From assembly GCA_029721435.1 (NCBI GenBank), contig CM056588.1:39077430-39141429 (forward strand): a DNA stretch of 64,000 nt. The letters are read 5' to 3'. The notes below the pieces were generated by a model. That model was given only the letters and a program-made list of their open reading frames with translations. It ran no database searches and was not told where the DNA came from. The position numbers and the translations under genes are program-made. This DNA is from Gymnothorax reevesii (lineage: Eukaryota; Chordata; Actinopteri; Anguilliformes; Muraenidae). Shown here piece by piece: positions 1 to 12,889 of the stretch (positions within the stretch are counted from its first letter, which is position 1; each line of letters begins with the position of its first letter).

Positions 1-655
1 ACAAACTTGAGTCACAGCCTTTGTTTCTATCGCTTATCCAGCGCTTGAATCGCCAATTCAACCAGTGAAGGGTGTTATGCATGCATGGAACACATCGGGC
101 AGTGTGCAAATATGAGTTAAACGTATGTTATTAACATATACAGCACTGAGAGTCAGGGGACAATACCGAGAGATGGCCAAGCATGGGGAGCAAAAGAACA
201 CAGTTCTGGGAAAGACAACTCAGCACTGGCATATGACCCAGCACTGAAAAGGAAATGACCCAGTCAGTGATGGAACTCAGCATTTGTCTGAGCACAAAAC
301 TCCTCGCCGAAAACCAACCCTTCATTCAGTACAGGGAGGACCATCAACAACAATGACCTGAGGACCAAAACTTGGGGGAAAAAATACCAACACCAGTTTA
401 ACATCAAACAATGCATGAAATTACCGTCTAGCCAACAGTTTTCGAAGTATGACTTCTGTATTAATTCAATTAAATACTAATTATTATTCAGAGTATGCAA
501 CAAACCAGATAAATGACTTTTCAGATAACGTTCCAGTTGAAAATGTCATAATCGGAGAGGCACAAGTGAAATGGCTGCCTTTTCAATATTATCAGCGATT
601 GCTTCAAGTTCACCACTGTACTTGTGTCTGTAACACATTCCAATGAAGCACTATG
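1..655. other. Unassigned DNA with weak short repeats
   Basis: No gene or recognised element is seen. Between about 140 and 300 the words CAGCACTG and ATGACCCAG recur at roughly 25-35 bp spacing, which suggests a very old minisatellite. Open frames here are short and resemble no known protein. Confidence 0.4.
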
Positions 656-659
656 TAAC

Positions 660-1640
660 ATCACCTCACCTTGTAATTATGCATATCATCATTCTTGAAC
701 TGAGGACACTCGTTGGACTTTCAAAAATGTAATTTGTAGCCATTCTTAACGGATGTAAGACTTTAGTTGGTCATCAGTGCAGGTTCTTGTGTATCATAAT
801 CCTCCACACATTTCAATGGGAGATAGATCCGGGCTGCACACAGGCCAGAACTGTACCTGCACTCCCTGACAATGAAGCCACGTTGTGGTAACATAAGTAG
901 TGTGGGGCTAGGCGTTATACCACTAGAATAAGCACGGGGGTCCTTGAAAAAGAGGAAGTCTGGAAGGCTACAAATGTTGTTTCAAAATGCATGTGTACCC
1001 TTTTACGTCAATTATTTCTTCACAGATGTGCAAGCTGCCAATGCAGAGAGCACTGGTGCAGCCTCAGACCATGACAGATGCTGGTTTTTGCATTTCAGTA
1101 TAACAGATCCCCTGGTAACATATTTATCATTTCCAAAAACAATATGAGAGACTGTCTCTTTCAGACCAGAGTACTCCTTTCCACTGTACTGTCAATCAAT
1201 CGACTCTGATGAGCGAGAGCCTACAGATGATGGTGGTGTTTCTGGGGGGTGTTGAGATTTGGCTTCCTGCTAGCACAGTTTCGTCATAACTTGCATTTGA
1301 TGATTTGATGACAAACTGTGTTCAACGACAAGGGTCTTCCAAAGTATTTCTGGGCTTATGTGGATACTTCTGTCTATCATAGGAGCATGTTGATTTTTAG
1401 TGAAGGGATTCCATTCCCTTGGCTCAATTGTTTTAAAACATGCAGTAGGCATCAAATTCAGAAAAAATATTTACAGGAGTCAATACAGTTGGTAAGGTGA
1501 AATTGAAAATTTTTCTTTGTGTCGTTTTCGAGTAAATGTGGGCAAGAAAGAAATTACAAATCATAGTTGTTCATTTTCATTTTAAAAACTGTCCCAATGC
1601 TTGTGGAATCAAGGTAGAAGTATTAGTAAAAAATGTATAT
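660..1640 (-). mobile_element. Ancient Tc1-type transposon relic (copy A)
   Basis: On the plus strand this stretch reads, in order, the same antisense landmarks as the clearer copies at 8.0 and 59.3 kb: a 'cattcttga' start, an 'atttcaatgggagat' block followed by 'gggctgca' and 'caggcca', an 'aatgaagccacg' block, 'ataagcac' then 'acccttttac', 'acagatgtgcaa', 'gacagatgctgg' and an end block 'aactgtcccaatgcttg' shared with the copy at 60.3 kb. These are the usual positions of Tc1 transposase codons read backwards, so the dead transposase lies on the minus strand. No frame stays open and no TIR is preserved. Boundaries are approximate. Confidence 0.55.
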
Positions 1641-1750
1641 TGTATGCGTTTACCTGGTTGCTTTGTCCCCTTCAAACTATTGCTTGTTGAGACATATTGC
1701 ATGACAACATGCATCTATTCTGTATTGCTGAAGCGCAATCCATGATTAGT

Positions 1751-1786
1751 TTTCTCCTGAAGGTATTGAAAAGATACCAGGAGAAA
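1751..1786. repeat. Short imperfect hairpin
   Basis: TTTCTCCT pairs with AGGAGAAA and GGTAT pairs with ATACC around a seven-base loop, with a small GAA/none bulge. It lies about 110 bp beyond the Tc1 relic and has no assigned function. Confidence 0.5.
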
Positions 1787-1789
1787 AAC

Positions 1790-4350
1790 ATTCTTTGTGA
1801 AAACCCTTAAGTCAAGACAATTCTGGGACGAATGGGACAATTTCTAGAAGAGGTTTCTACTAAATTGCCTCCACCAATACCTCGACAAAGGTCACTCTTC
1901 CCCTTGTTTGTCTGTCTGTACATTTACAAACAAGATAACAGAAAAAGTTCTGGACCGGTTCTGAGGAAACATTGTGGGAAGGTTAGAGATGACAACAGTG
2001 AGAGATGATTAGATTTTCACCAGTCAAGGTCAACATTGCAGAAAAGTAGAGAAATAAGGTAGCAGGTAGAGGTGTGCAATTTAGATTTTTATTCTTTTAG
2101 AAAAGAAGATGGAAAACCTAGCTTACCTTGGCCAAATTAGATGTCACATGAGACATGCAAGTTTTTACACCTTCATACACAGTCCTACCTTCTGTGGCGC
2201 CTCTGCAATCAGTAATAATGCGGTCATTAGCACTGTGCCGACATGGCTCTAATGATAATCTCATCAAAAACAGTTGTTTACGGATCAGAGTTTAAGCAGA
2301 GCTCACTGAAATCACACGGGTGCTAAATTAATCCTCGTACTTAATTGGTTTGATGTCAGTGCATGCAGAGCACGGCGAGTAGGAGCGAAGCAAGCCTCGG
2401 TGTTGTTTCACAGTCTTTATTTCAATGACAGAGGAGTCGTGTTCATTATGCTTCCACATCGCATTTTCATTAGTGCGAAAAGCATTCTACGAAAGAATTA
2501 AACCCGCGAGCCATCGCAAGGGAGCTCCAAGTCTGTATTAATTACCAGGAATATGGTGTCGATCGAAGATGTTAATTATACTGATGGGGTTCACGTGGGG
2601 AATACCCCTGCATTTCACGCAGGGATAATAAAAATGAATTTTTAAACAAAGGGATCCTAAAATAATATTCAATCTCCAGAGAACGACCCACATCAAAGGC
2701 GGATCTCAAAGCTTTGAAATTTATCTTTGTGGTCCGAAGTGTTAAAGACAAGCTGTGTGATGTTTCAGTCTGTTCGAGTTTGTCGGGGGGAAAAACAAAA
2801 TAAGAGTTAATTAACAGTTATTACAAGCCTTTTCAACTTTAATTTGACTTTCAAATATTAGCATTTACTCAGTGTATAAACCAGGCTTCTGGCATTAGAA
2901 TCCTCACACAGCTCATTTAATTGGCCTCCACTGAGCTGCAGTGTCACCTTTGAAAAAGCACACAATCATATCAAATATTTATGACTATTAGACACATTTA
3001 GGCATCCTTTCCACAGCACAATTTTAAGGAAGGTTCATCGTTTGGCTCCATTCTTGCCAAGGCAGGCTTTTATAAATGTTTGAGTAGGAGTATCATGACC
3101 CAGAGTCACAGTGAAGTTAATTGCTGAAGATGATGCAGCCTAATTTACAGTTTAGCCTCTGTGCGAAAGACTGTAAAACTGCATTGAGGCCCAGCAGCCA
3201 ACAGCCTTGTAGCCTGCTGATGTGAAAATCTGGAATTACATGGCAACGTCCAATCTGCAACCTGCCGTGGAATTTTCATCTGCCACAATCCAGGGAACTA
3301 TGAGCTGCCAAGGAATTCCCATCTGCAACCTGCATTAAAATTCCAAACTGCACACTGCCTAGGAATAGCACTCGTTTTCCCAAAGCTCCAGTTGTACGAA
3401 GCATACTTCCAGAACGGCCTGGAATCTTCGCCCCAGAACAGACAGTCCCTTTTGCACTGATCTGACTGCCGCCTTCCCATCTGTGCCCGTACACATATCA
3501 CACAGCATTACTGATCAAACACACCTGAAAAAGAACAGAATGCACTCATTGTTGATCTTCAAAGGTGCTTTTAGCACCGCTGTTCAGTTTAACTCAATGG
3601 AGGGGCAGCGCACATATTACAATGGGATTTATTTAACCCTACCAGAAAGCCTCAAGAGACATGAAATACCATGAATTATTTAAGACAATTTCAAAAACTT
3701 TCAGTTCACATCTGATGTGAATATGCTCCGAATGATAGGGTGAAATATGCACAAAACAGCTCCTTTATCATGGTAAATGGTCTCAGATGAGAAGGGGGCT
3801 GGTATTGTTACGCTCATTTTTATCCACAAAGCAAAACATCCCAGTTTTAATTACATTTAATGATACAGTATTATGGCAAGGCCTCGCATTAACATCAGTG
3901 CAAAAATAACAAAGCAGCTGAAATAAATGCCTCAGTTTCCTCGTAATGAGACAAAGCGGCTGACAAATGTACTTATGGGAGAACTTCATAAATCAAACGC
4001 CTTTATTTTATAAACTGCCAATTAACCAAGAATGGAAAAAAAACATTTATGACAGGAGAATTAAAAACAAACACTGGAGAATAAGCCACAGACACTGTAT
4101 AGAATTAGATATCTGGAACTCATGCATTCAGCTGGCTTTTAGACACAGTCAGGAAACCTACTGAACCCTGAACAGCTTTGTTAAACTGTGTCAAAGTCAA
4201 TGGGTGATTTGTCAATCACCGAGGCAAAACATCAATTTTGAGCTAATTTTCTTTGAAAATTATAATCTGTATTAATTTTATGGCGCCAGGATGCCGAAAC
4301 TGTTTGAAGTATATGACCCAAAACTGCAATGTAGATGAGCTCCGGTCCTG
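1790..4350. other. Unassigned AT-rich DNA, possibly conserved non-coding; relic minisatellite at 3230-3400
   Basis: No gene is recognised. Between about 2190 and 2960 the sequence is rich in homeodomain-like words (TTAATTA, CATTAG, TTTAATTG) and lacks simple repeats, which is common in vertebrate regulatory deserts; conservation is an inference only. From about 3230 to 3400 'ccatctgcaacctgc'-like phrases recur about every 45-65 bp, consistent with a degenerate minisatellite. Confidence 0.3.
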
Positions 4351-4355
4351 TAATA

Positions 4356-5027
4356 TACACTGCGTGGCCAAAAAAAGTTGCAGTCAAATATTTTGTTGTT
4401 TGTTGTTGACCGCCTTCAGCTTTGGTCGCGGTGCACATTCATCATACTATTATTTCAATAACCTTATGCGATGGCACAGCATTTATTTTCCTCCATCAGT
4501 GCATTAATTTTTGGCCGAGATCTTGTATCGGCAATAAGAGAGTCAAACCACTCAGTAAAGTATTGTCCAGTACATCCCAAAGGCATTCAGTGGGGTTAAT
4601 GATGGGTCAGACAATTCCCTACCCAAATCCAGTGATTTCAGCAATGTTTTCTAAGCGGTAAGCTTAGCTTAAGCTTATAAAAACAATGCTGCTGTGAATG
4701 CGTATTGTAATCAAAGCTTAAGGCAGTGCAACAAAATATTCGCACGAGTGACTTTTTTTTTGGTCGGGCATTGTATAAAGGAAATGATCAAGGATTTATA
4801 GTTTTGGAGATACTGTACATTTTGTAAAATTAGTCAAAACAGGTGGAATTTCTCCCATTTTCCCCTTCACGTGTAAGAGGTCAAGAAATAAGAAGCAACA
4901 CACTATCAGTTAGGGTTAAAAAAAAGTATTGTAACCAGCTGATGCATAGTAATCACTGCAATAATAGCCACTTAAATATTTGATTATTGAAGTCCAAACC
5001 GCAACTTTTTTCAGGCCGGGCAGTGTA
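4356..5027. mobile_element. Composite Tc1-type MITE (two ends, two deletion copies)
   Basis: The left end reads TACACTGCGTGGCCAAAAAA. Two right ends follow, each an inverted form: one finishing at about 4775 (GGTCGGGCATTGTA) and one at 5027 (GGCCGGGCAGTGTA). This TIR (TACACTGCCTGGCC-like) is typical of fish Tc1 elements. Between 4500 and 4620 a fragment of antisense transposase sequence survives around 'cattcagtggggttaatg'. The first pair of ends encloses about 420 bp, and the second right end closes a neighbouring truncated copy, so two related deletion derivatives lie side by side. Confidence 0.65.
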
Positions 5028-5099
5028 GACAGGCCCCAGTTCTGTTGTGTAGATGTTAAGTTGAAGGGCCCCAGTTTTATAATGTAGATGGTCACCTGT

Positions 5100-5215
5100 A
5101 GGTTGCCTAAAACGGCTCCTCATAACTCAGAATTACCCTCATAACTCAAAACTGCCCCCATCATTACTGAAAACTGTCCTGAAAATTGTTCCAAACTGCT
5201 CTCCTGTGACTGTAA
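5100..5215. repeat. Short degenerate tandem repeat, about 20-bp unit
   Basis: Variants of 'cataactcaaaactgcccc' recur four to five times in succession with substitutions. Function unknown. Confidence 0.4.
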
Positions 5216-5219
5216 CAAC

Positions 5220-6235
5220 TACTGCTATTGTCCAAAACGGTCCACAATGAAGTTTTATCTCCCCTCAGTTTACTTGCTGCCCCTCAGTTACCCTAAAATC
5301 GGATCCCTATTGGCCAATACCGCCTCCTCTTCTAACCCTGACTGTTCCACCCTCGCCAGGATTACCCCTCAGCCCACATGAAGTTTAAGCACATAGCTTT
5401 GCTTAGAAATGCTCAATGCCCACCCCCACCTTTTTCAGGCCGCAGTCTCTGTCTTCAATAGCAGTATCTGAGACCAGCCCTGAAAACAGCAGCGCTTTCA
5501 GAATAAGCACAAGCATAACATTCCATCTTTTATCTTCCTCTCGGTATCAGATGCACAACAGCCTTTATCCCGCTCCATTGAAGAGAGGCACAAGGAGCGG
5601 GTATGTGTTGTAAAGCGAACAGAGCGCAGCGAACAGATCCTTAAGGAGCCGGGCCCATTCTCCGCGTAGCAGAGATTTAAATGAAGGTGTTGAGATAGCC
5701 CTTTGAAACAGCAGCCAGACCGACACCCTGTTTACAAGCAGTCCACGCTTCCTTTGTTCTGGGTCACAACACGGCAACAGTAACCAGGGAATTTTGTACA
5801 TCACACGGAGGGGCCTTTGGAAAGACAGGCTTTTCCCTTTTTCCCCGGTGCTCCCTTGCCACTCCGCGTTGGATTACCATCGGAACGCTGTCAGGAAACC
5901 TTTCAAAGGGTGTATAGCTAAACACAGGAAGAAAAGGAAAGTATATATCTTTACAAGTTAACTTACTGCTGCATCAAAACAATGAATATATTAAACTTCA
6001 CGCACACGGCATCTTTCAAAGGCGCATCGGCGCTATTGAGTCAGTGCCGCACAGCGAAGCCTGGATGAGAGAGGGGATGAGACTGAAGGCAGAATTAAGG
6101 CTGATGTTACTCACACAGTGGCAGAAAATCACAGCTTTTTATTTAGTTTCTGCGCTCCCAGGATACTCAGAAGCCTTAACCAGGCATGTGATGGAGAACC
6201 GCACTACAGGGGAGAGCACAGAAACACGTCAAGGC
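5220..6235. other. Unassigned DNA
   Basis: Nothing recognisable. Open frames of 60-80 codons occur on both strands and overlap one another, as expected by chance. Confidence 0.4.
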
Positions 6236-6239
6236 ATTT

Positions 6240-7200
6240 GTGCATGCGTGTGCGAGTGAGAAAGGGGGTATCTCTGTGTGTGATAGAGGGAGTGCTGTAG
6301 AGCATGTGTGAAGAGGTGCGAGCTTGTATGCACATGAGAGGACTTACGCAGTCTGTAACCGGCGAGTGCATGGGCATGTAAGGATGTGTGTGCGCGCGCG
6401 GAAGTGCATGCCTTCAGCAATACAAGAGCATGTTTGCAAAAGTCTGAGTGCATAAAAATAGGCACAATTTGCATGATTATATGTGAGGAAGTATGTGTGT
6501 GTTGACAAGAAAAGATGGCCTAAATTACATCCTGGTAAGACAAAAACACAATTTTTTTGTGTATATTCTTCCACAATATATTCCAATGCGTGTATAATCA
6601 TCAGCAGTTTAATGATAAAATAATTTAGAAAGTTCAATTTACATCACTTTCAAATCTTGAAATAAGGAAATAGTAAAGCAGGATTATTTTAATTTAAAAG
6701 GAAAAATGTCTTTTCATCGCAGCAAGTACTACCTCTGCACCGGCAAACCATTTTCTGCAGTTCTATTGATAACCAGACGATGGAGCCAAAAATCTAGACA
6801 ATGTAATGAAAGTAACGCTCAAGTTCGAGAAAAAAAAACACCCATCATCTTCAGAGGAATTTGTCCTCATGCCAGTGGTTGTGCGGCTAGCCTCACACAT
6901 ACATATATATGTGTGCGCACTTTCCCTGAGTGTGAATATTTGTTCAGTTATACAAGCACTCAAATGTGAGTGCGTGTGCATATACATCTGAGTGCAAAGA
7001 TGCAAATGTTGAGTGCATACGTTTCAGAAATGCAAGGGTGGGTGTGTGGGGGTATGTACGTTTCCATAAACATTTGCACTTGACTGTGTGCACATATGCA
7101 TGTGCGTATGTGTGACGCGTGAGTGTGTGTGTGTAAATTGCATGCATGACTGCGTGAGTGTATACGGTAAGTGTATGTATACGTAGAGCAGAGCAGAGGT
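6240..7200. repeat. Cryptic TG/CA-rich tracts
   Basis: Two TG-rich tracts (about 6240-6500 and 6900-7200) alternate purine and pyrimidine as broken runs of TGTG, GTGCATG and GCGCGCG. They look like decayed dinucleotide microsatellites. Minus-strand open frames here translate to His/Thr-rich low-complexity peptides and are not genes. The interval between the tracts is unassigned. Confidence 0.55.
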
Positions 7201-7204
7201 AATA

Positions 7205-8030
7205 CTCCAGACCCTCCGCTCACGCTCAGGATAAATAATGTCTGAGCTCAACTGTGCAGAAAATGAGAATAAAACAAATCCCACACTCCGCACAAATTCA
7301 CTCAGCAAAACAACTTCATAACATTTACAATTAAGGACTGCAGCCTCGCGTCTCCATCTCCACTGCGAGTGTCGGCTCCCTCCCATTCACCGCAATTAAA
7401 CACTGCTTCAGGGAACTGCTGAATTCATATTATACACGCCCGCACAGAACAAAATCAGTGCACGGAAAAAATTAAATAATTCCATTTCAAAATGTGATAT
7501 TGTTCCAGTGTAAACTATATAAACAAGCACACAGACAGAAAAATGTTGGAGCCAAGGAGCTTTGAGCCAAGCTACAGACTGGGTCCTTCAGACCACTTTG
7601 ACTAGTTTTAGCAGATGAGAGTTTGTACCTGATCACTGCCGCTCAGATTTGGCCTCTCAGTTGACCCAGCTTGAGTGTTATGGAAAAACCTAGCAAGTAA
7701 CAAAAAGCAGACTTTGAGAAAAAAGGCATAAAATTATATCTTGCTAGGGTTAAGTTGTTGTCCGACAATGAAACTGACAATGCAGTTAGTTGTTCAATAC
7801 ATCATAAGAAACATTTAGGGAGGACTTCTTTGTTTTTTTTTGTTTTGTTTTTTTGTCAGTATTCATGGCAGTATGACTTATGAGGTTTTTCCATCAAAAC
7901 GTGTATCGAAATGCTAGACAAAAACCGGAAATTACAGTATGTAGTTGCTGTGGTGATTGAGTTTTTCGGTGTTAACTCTAACATCTGCTTCCCTCTTGAA
8001 GCCATTTTTCAGTCGTTATTGGCATATGAA
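7205..8030. other. Unassigned DNA
   Basis: No gene or repeat is recognised before the Tc1 element that starts at 8032. A T-rich run lies near 7830-7855. Confidence 0.4.
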
Positions 8031-8031
8031 T

Positions 8032-9330
8032 TACAACTCAATTCCAAAATAGTTGGGACAAAGTGTAAATTGAGAATAAAATCAAAACGCAATGACTTTC
8101 AATTCACACCAGCCAGTATTTTATTCACAATAGAGCAGAAATAACCTAATAAATGTTGAAACTGAAATCTGGGCTTTGAGGAGACAAGTTTAGCCATTGG
8201 GATTTGATCCCACTCTTGTTTAATACAGGCTTCCAGCTGCTGGAGAGTTTTGGGTCTCCTTTGACTTTTCGTCTTATTATATGCCAAATGCTCTCAATCG
8301 GTGAAAGATCAGGACTGCAGGCAGGCCAGTTCAATACACTGACTCTTCCACCACAGCTGTCGTAATAGCTGCAGTATGTGGTTTTGCATTGTCCTGCTGA
8401 AATACACAAGGCTTTCCCTGGAATAGATGTCGTCTGGAGGGGAGCATATGTTGCTCTAAAATCTTTACATACCTTTCAACATTCATGATGCTTTTAAAAA
8501 CATGCAAGTGTCCCACACCATATGTACTAATGCATCCTCATACCATCAGAGATGCTGGCTTTTGAACTGAATGCACAGGTGGGGTCGTTTCTCTCTTCTT
8601 TAGCTCAGAGGACACAACGCTCATGATTTCCAACAAGAATGTCACATTTAGACTCGTTTGACCACAGGACACTTTAAATGAGCCTAGGCCCACAGAACAT
8701 GGTGGTGCTTCCGTATCATGCTCAACAAAGATTTCCTTTTTGCATGATTGAGTTTCAGGTGGCATCTAGACAGAATCAAGAATACAGAGCTTTCTTGAAG
8801 TATTCCTGGGCCCATTTAGTAATGTCAATGACAGAATCATGCCGGTGAGTGATGCAGTGGCGTCTGTGAGCCTAAAGATCACAGGGATCCAGTAAAGGTC
8901 TTCGACCTTGTCCCTTACGCACAGAGGTTTTTCCAGTTTCTCTGAATCTTTTGATGATGTTATACACTGTCGATGATGAGACCTTCTAAGCCTTTGCAAT
9001 TTGACATTGAGGAACATTGTTTTTAAAGTATTCCACAATTTTTTTAAGCAAGCCTTCACAGGTTGGAGAGCCTCCGGCCATCTTCTGAGAGACAGCCTCT
9101 CTAAAACATCCCTTTTATAGTCCATCGTGTTACACAACTTTTTTGAGACCTGTTGCAGCCAGAAAAAGTTCATTTTCTGGATAATAATGAAAATCTCTCA
9201 GTTTCAACATTTGAAATATTATCTATGTTCTATTGTAAATAACATATTGGCTCGTGTGAGCTGAAAGTCATTGCATTTTGATTTTTTTCACAATTTACTT
9301 TGTCCCAACTATTTCGGAATTGGGGTTGTA
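8032..9330 (-). mobile_element. Near full-length Tc1-type transposon (copy B)
   Basis: The ends are inverted: TACAACTCAATTCCAAAATA at the left and TTTCGGAATTGGGGTTGTA at the right, both running inward to GTTGGGACAAAGT. This is the ACAACCCC...GTTGGGAC family of Tc1/mariner elements common in ray-finned fish. The element is about 1.3 kb, the usual size for the family, is bounded by TA as expected for Tc1 target sites, and carries one broken transposase on the minus strand. It is the clearest of five related copies in the window. Confidence 0.9.
8146..9125 (-). pseudogene. Broken Tc1-type DDE transposase
   Basis: Read on the minus strand, the remnant starts at a methionine (MDYKRDVLERLS) and continues through a helix-turn-helix-like N terminus, then changes frame several times. 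Family landmarks remain: WSNESKC near 8650, QQDNAKPHTA near 8390 and CSPDLSPIESIW near 8310. These are the three catalytic blocks of the RNase H-like DDE domain that cuts and joins transposon ends. The first block has Asn where the family has its catalytic Asp, and the frame is broken by several frameshifts and stops, so the enzyme is dead. No intact reading frame exists. Confidence 0.85.
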
Positions 9331-9413
9331 CGTGAATCAGAATTCTGACCATTAATGTCTTGCACATCCAATGCTTTGCATGGGGACTGACCAGCAGATC
9401 ATGTGATACTTAA

Positions 9414-10170
9414 AGGGGAACTCCGGTCAATTTCAACGCGTATCTTTGTTGTTTATGGTGAAAGAGTACTGTCAATAGCGAGACAAACGAAGAAATTTGG
9501 TTTTGCCTACACCGAGTTATGCTCCTGCTAAAGTTCGTACCCAAGCAGCTCCAATGGGGCAGGCTTTTAACGTGCTTTTAGCGTCTTAACACAATCGTGA
9601 TGTCATTTCAAGTCCATAGCCATGTTCACCTAACCCTTCCAAGTGACCGCAATGAATTTCACTACAATAACTGAACTAGAAATGTATAAAAATTGTGCTA
9701 ATTTACTCAGTGCACGTACCTCTGTTTACTTCCAGTTTTCCGATGAAGTCCACACTAGTCGATTGTCAAACTTGAAAAATCCAATATTCCAAAATTTTAT
9801 TTTTCCACCAAAAAACATGCTTACGAACCGCTGTGGTTATGTCCATTGCGATGACTGTGTAGCAACATAGCTACACTGCAGCCAAACATCACAACTACAT
9901 TTTAATACTCGCGCGCAGTCTCATTGGGAATTAGCACTACAGGTGAGTGTCAGGCCCTCAAACTTGCTCCAAAATTATGGCGATTTTCTTAAAACTGGCC
10001 CCCCCTCCCTAAAAGAAGCTAAAATCTCAGGAACCGGCAATAATTGAGCTTAATTATTTTACCATTTCACACAAGATATATAAATCTTCCACTGTGGGGA
10101 ATAATCTAAAAATTAATTTTTTTGGTGGGGAAGTTCCTAAAATTTGGTTGATTTGATGTGGAATGACCCA
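9414..10170. mobile_element. Non-autonomous DNA transposon, PIF/Harbinger-like
   Basis: The element begins AGGGGAACTCCGG and ends GGAATGACCCA. The ends are imperfect inverted repeats (7 of 11 positions), and both are flanked by TAA (9411-9413 and 10171-10173), as expected for the TWA targets of Harbinger elements. The inside is non-coding and mostly AT-rich. The plus-strand frame at 9643-9870 resembles no known protein. The assignment rests on short ends, so another superfamily is possible. Confidence 0.45.
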
Positions 10171-10372
10171 TAAGGAATCTGGCATTATTTTTTATATACC
10201 TTATTGTATGTGATGAGGCAAATCCTAGTAAGTGCAGGCACAGTGCTAACTCCAATTTGACCAAAATTTGACTTACCAGGTTTTTCCGTAATGCTCGAGA
10301 GCGGTACAGACCTCACACAATTCAACATGACATGCATGACACTGAGGACGAAGTCCAAGCAGGAAAGACAAG

Positions 10373-10376
10373 TTAA

Positions 10377-10411
<35 letters not shown>

Positions 10412-10412
10412 A
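10373..10412. repeat. (AATA)n microsatellite
   Basis: About nine uninterrupted AATA tetranucleotides ending in AACAAACC. Confidence 0.95.
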
Positions 10413-10414
10413 CA

Positions 10415-12322
10415 AACCACCCAAAAAATACAAACCCACTTCTTCAATCACCAACTAACAGTAAAACTCATACAGTGAGAGACTGAAATTCCTTCAAGAT
10501 TCACATGTCCTGCCAATCATTTAAATTGACTTAAGTGGCGACTTAACTTCACATTCATTGTTTTTAAAACCAGTGCCACTGCACAGTCGAAAAGCAAAAT
10601 TTACACCACTGTCCGACGCCCTGTATAGTGTGTGCTTGGGAATTATTCTTAGTTTAAAAGGAGGCCAATTAAACTTTTTACGTCTTGTCCTTCTCTCATT
10701 CTATTTATGTGAGACAAGGAAACGTGTCATCGCAATCTGGTGATTTATTTAAACCTTTCATAGCACAAATATTTGTGAGCTTTGCCCTTCCAACATCAAG
10801 TTCAAACAGAGCACTACTGCAATTATAAAACTGAATCAGATAAAATAATGGTTTTTCAGCTGTCAGAATCTGAGGGTAATCAATAAGAGCTACTTAATAC
10901 TTAAGACGCGCACACCAAACAGTGTGAGGTGCACACTCTCGGACTCAAATTCCATGCAGTTTAATATCACCAGAGTTGAAGGCAGCTTGTCTGGTCATAA
11001 CATTGGTGATATTAAACTACATGAAATTTGACCGTGCAACCATCCTATTCTTTTTAATCAATAACAGGAGCGATGACAAAACACTGTTCTTCCAACATCA
11101 CTCCTCAGCAACACTAATTTGCAGTACTGGAGCGACAGGTTTGACTCCAGCTGGGGTCCATCACAGTTCTGTTCTGGCAGGCCTATATTGTGGGATGCTC
11201 TGACTCACAGCGGCTATTTTATCAGATTAACTAGCCCTGGCCAGAGGACGGCACTGAGCAGCAAATTACCATATGCTGTGATTGTGGTTTTGGCATCTGT
11301 GTGACGCTGGCATCTGGGGCCCGGGGAGGAGGGTCGTGCTGCAGTCGCCGCGGTATCGCTCCTGCAAATACCGCACAGGTGCTGCCGAATTCACACAGTG
11401 CTCCGTCTGTCTGTCTGTACCAGGACACGGGAGCAGAGAGAGTCCGAGGGAGGGGGAGAGCGAGAGAGGGCAAGAGAGGGAGAGAGATCTGTACACTATG
11501 GGCAAAAAGAATTTTGTTTCTTCATGAGTTTACAATATTTCAATGTGTAAAATCTGTGCTCTGGCCTGTTATGTTTGGCAACAAGAGTATACACTTGCAA
11601 AAAGTGTTAGGTACACTTCAGTGGTGAAAATTGACGAGCCTTGTTGGACTGAAGGGGCTCTTCGCGTTATGTGATACCAATATTTATGAATATCAAGCTT
11701 ATGTATCAGGGAGAGGTGAGAGTGAGACTGAGGGGATCGTCCAGATGAACTGAGCATGCTCAGTAAACATGCTCAGAGCTGCTAAGCTTTCTAACACACC
11801 TGATGTAAACTACAGCCATGAAGAATAAATATCTAAAAACCGAGTATTGCCCAAAAAAGAAAAGAGATATAGCCACATTTTTCCAATTAGTTTCAGGTAT
11901 CTTCAACGCAGTAACAATTCAGTCCATGCAGCCAACATTCAAATCAAACCTGCTGATCTCACTGTTCATTTAATGAGACATCAGTTCATCAACATTTTTA
12001 TTTCAAGTTTTTCCACTAAAGTCCATTCTGAAATGTGCACGCAAAAAAAGTTAAACAGTAAAGCATTAAAGGTAATGTCAAATTCATAGTGCCACACCAG
12101 GGCTTTAAATGGAGTGTAATAAATAGTTTAATAATAAAAATTTACTTCAGGAGTCTCTTTTTCACTGTAATCGATAGCTCTCTTAAGAAGGCTTATCAGG
12201 CATTATTCTGTTGCCTTGTGGCTTACACTAGATCCTGGAGAGGATTTAGAAGCAGTTAGCAGGCTTTCTCCACCTTATACCAAAAAAGCTTAATCCTCCT
12301 TGGTCTCCTACCCCCCAGCTCC
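10415..12322. other. Unassigned DNA
   Basis: No gene or element is recognised. Around 10970 and 11010 two inverted copies of a phrase near 'ttaatatcacca' / 'tggtgatattaa' lie about 45 bp apart. A purine-rich (GAGAGGG) stretch lies at 11440-11490. Confidence 0.35.
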
Positions 12323-12325
12323 GAC

Positions 12326-12364
12326 ACACACACACGCACGCACACACACACACACACACACACA
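12326..12364. repeat. (CA)n microsatellite, interrupted
   Basis: CA repeats with two CG interruptions over about 39 bp. Confidence 0.9.
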
Positions 12365-12889
12365 AAGGCTGGCGGGGTTCCCATTTACAAGGTAGAATCA
12401 GGATGAAAGTAGCCAGTGATCAAGGGTAATCAAACACTTTACCGAGCAGCAACATTATTACCCAGCGTGAGCCAACTGTCTTTAAACGGAGGACACAAAA
12501 ATAAACTAGAAGCAATTCAAAATGATTTTAATAATGGAGTAGTTCTGTTTTAAAAATAATCAGCAGCAAAATTCATTCTGTTGTATTCATGGAATCAAGA
12601 ACAAATAAATCCATGAGGTAAGTAGTAGGAAAAAAAAAAAAGAAATTAAAAAAATCAGAAATCACTCAACAGGAACAGCTACACAGACCACACAGGCATC
12701 TCTGCAGCTGCTGCGAAACTTGCTGAATGAAGAGTCTGGATATCACAGGAGAAATCACACAAATCTCGCATCTGGTCCTCTCCAAGTGTGTCAACAGCCT
12801 TAATTTATCACTGTACGATATCATGCTTGTCATACAGAACAATGTGATGATGGTGTGAAATATAACAGTACAAGTTGGTACTAGCAGCC

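Noticed and set aside
11440..11490. Purine-rich GAGAGGG stretch as a possible regulatory GAGA site
   Set aside because: Short, simple-sequence composition with no supporting context.
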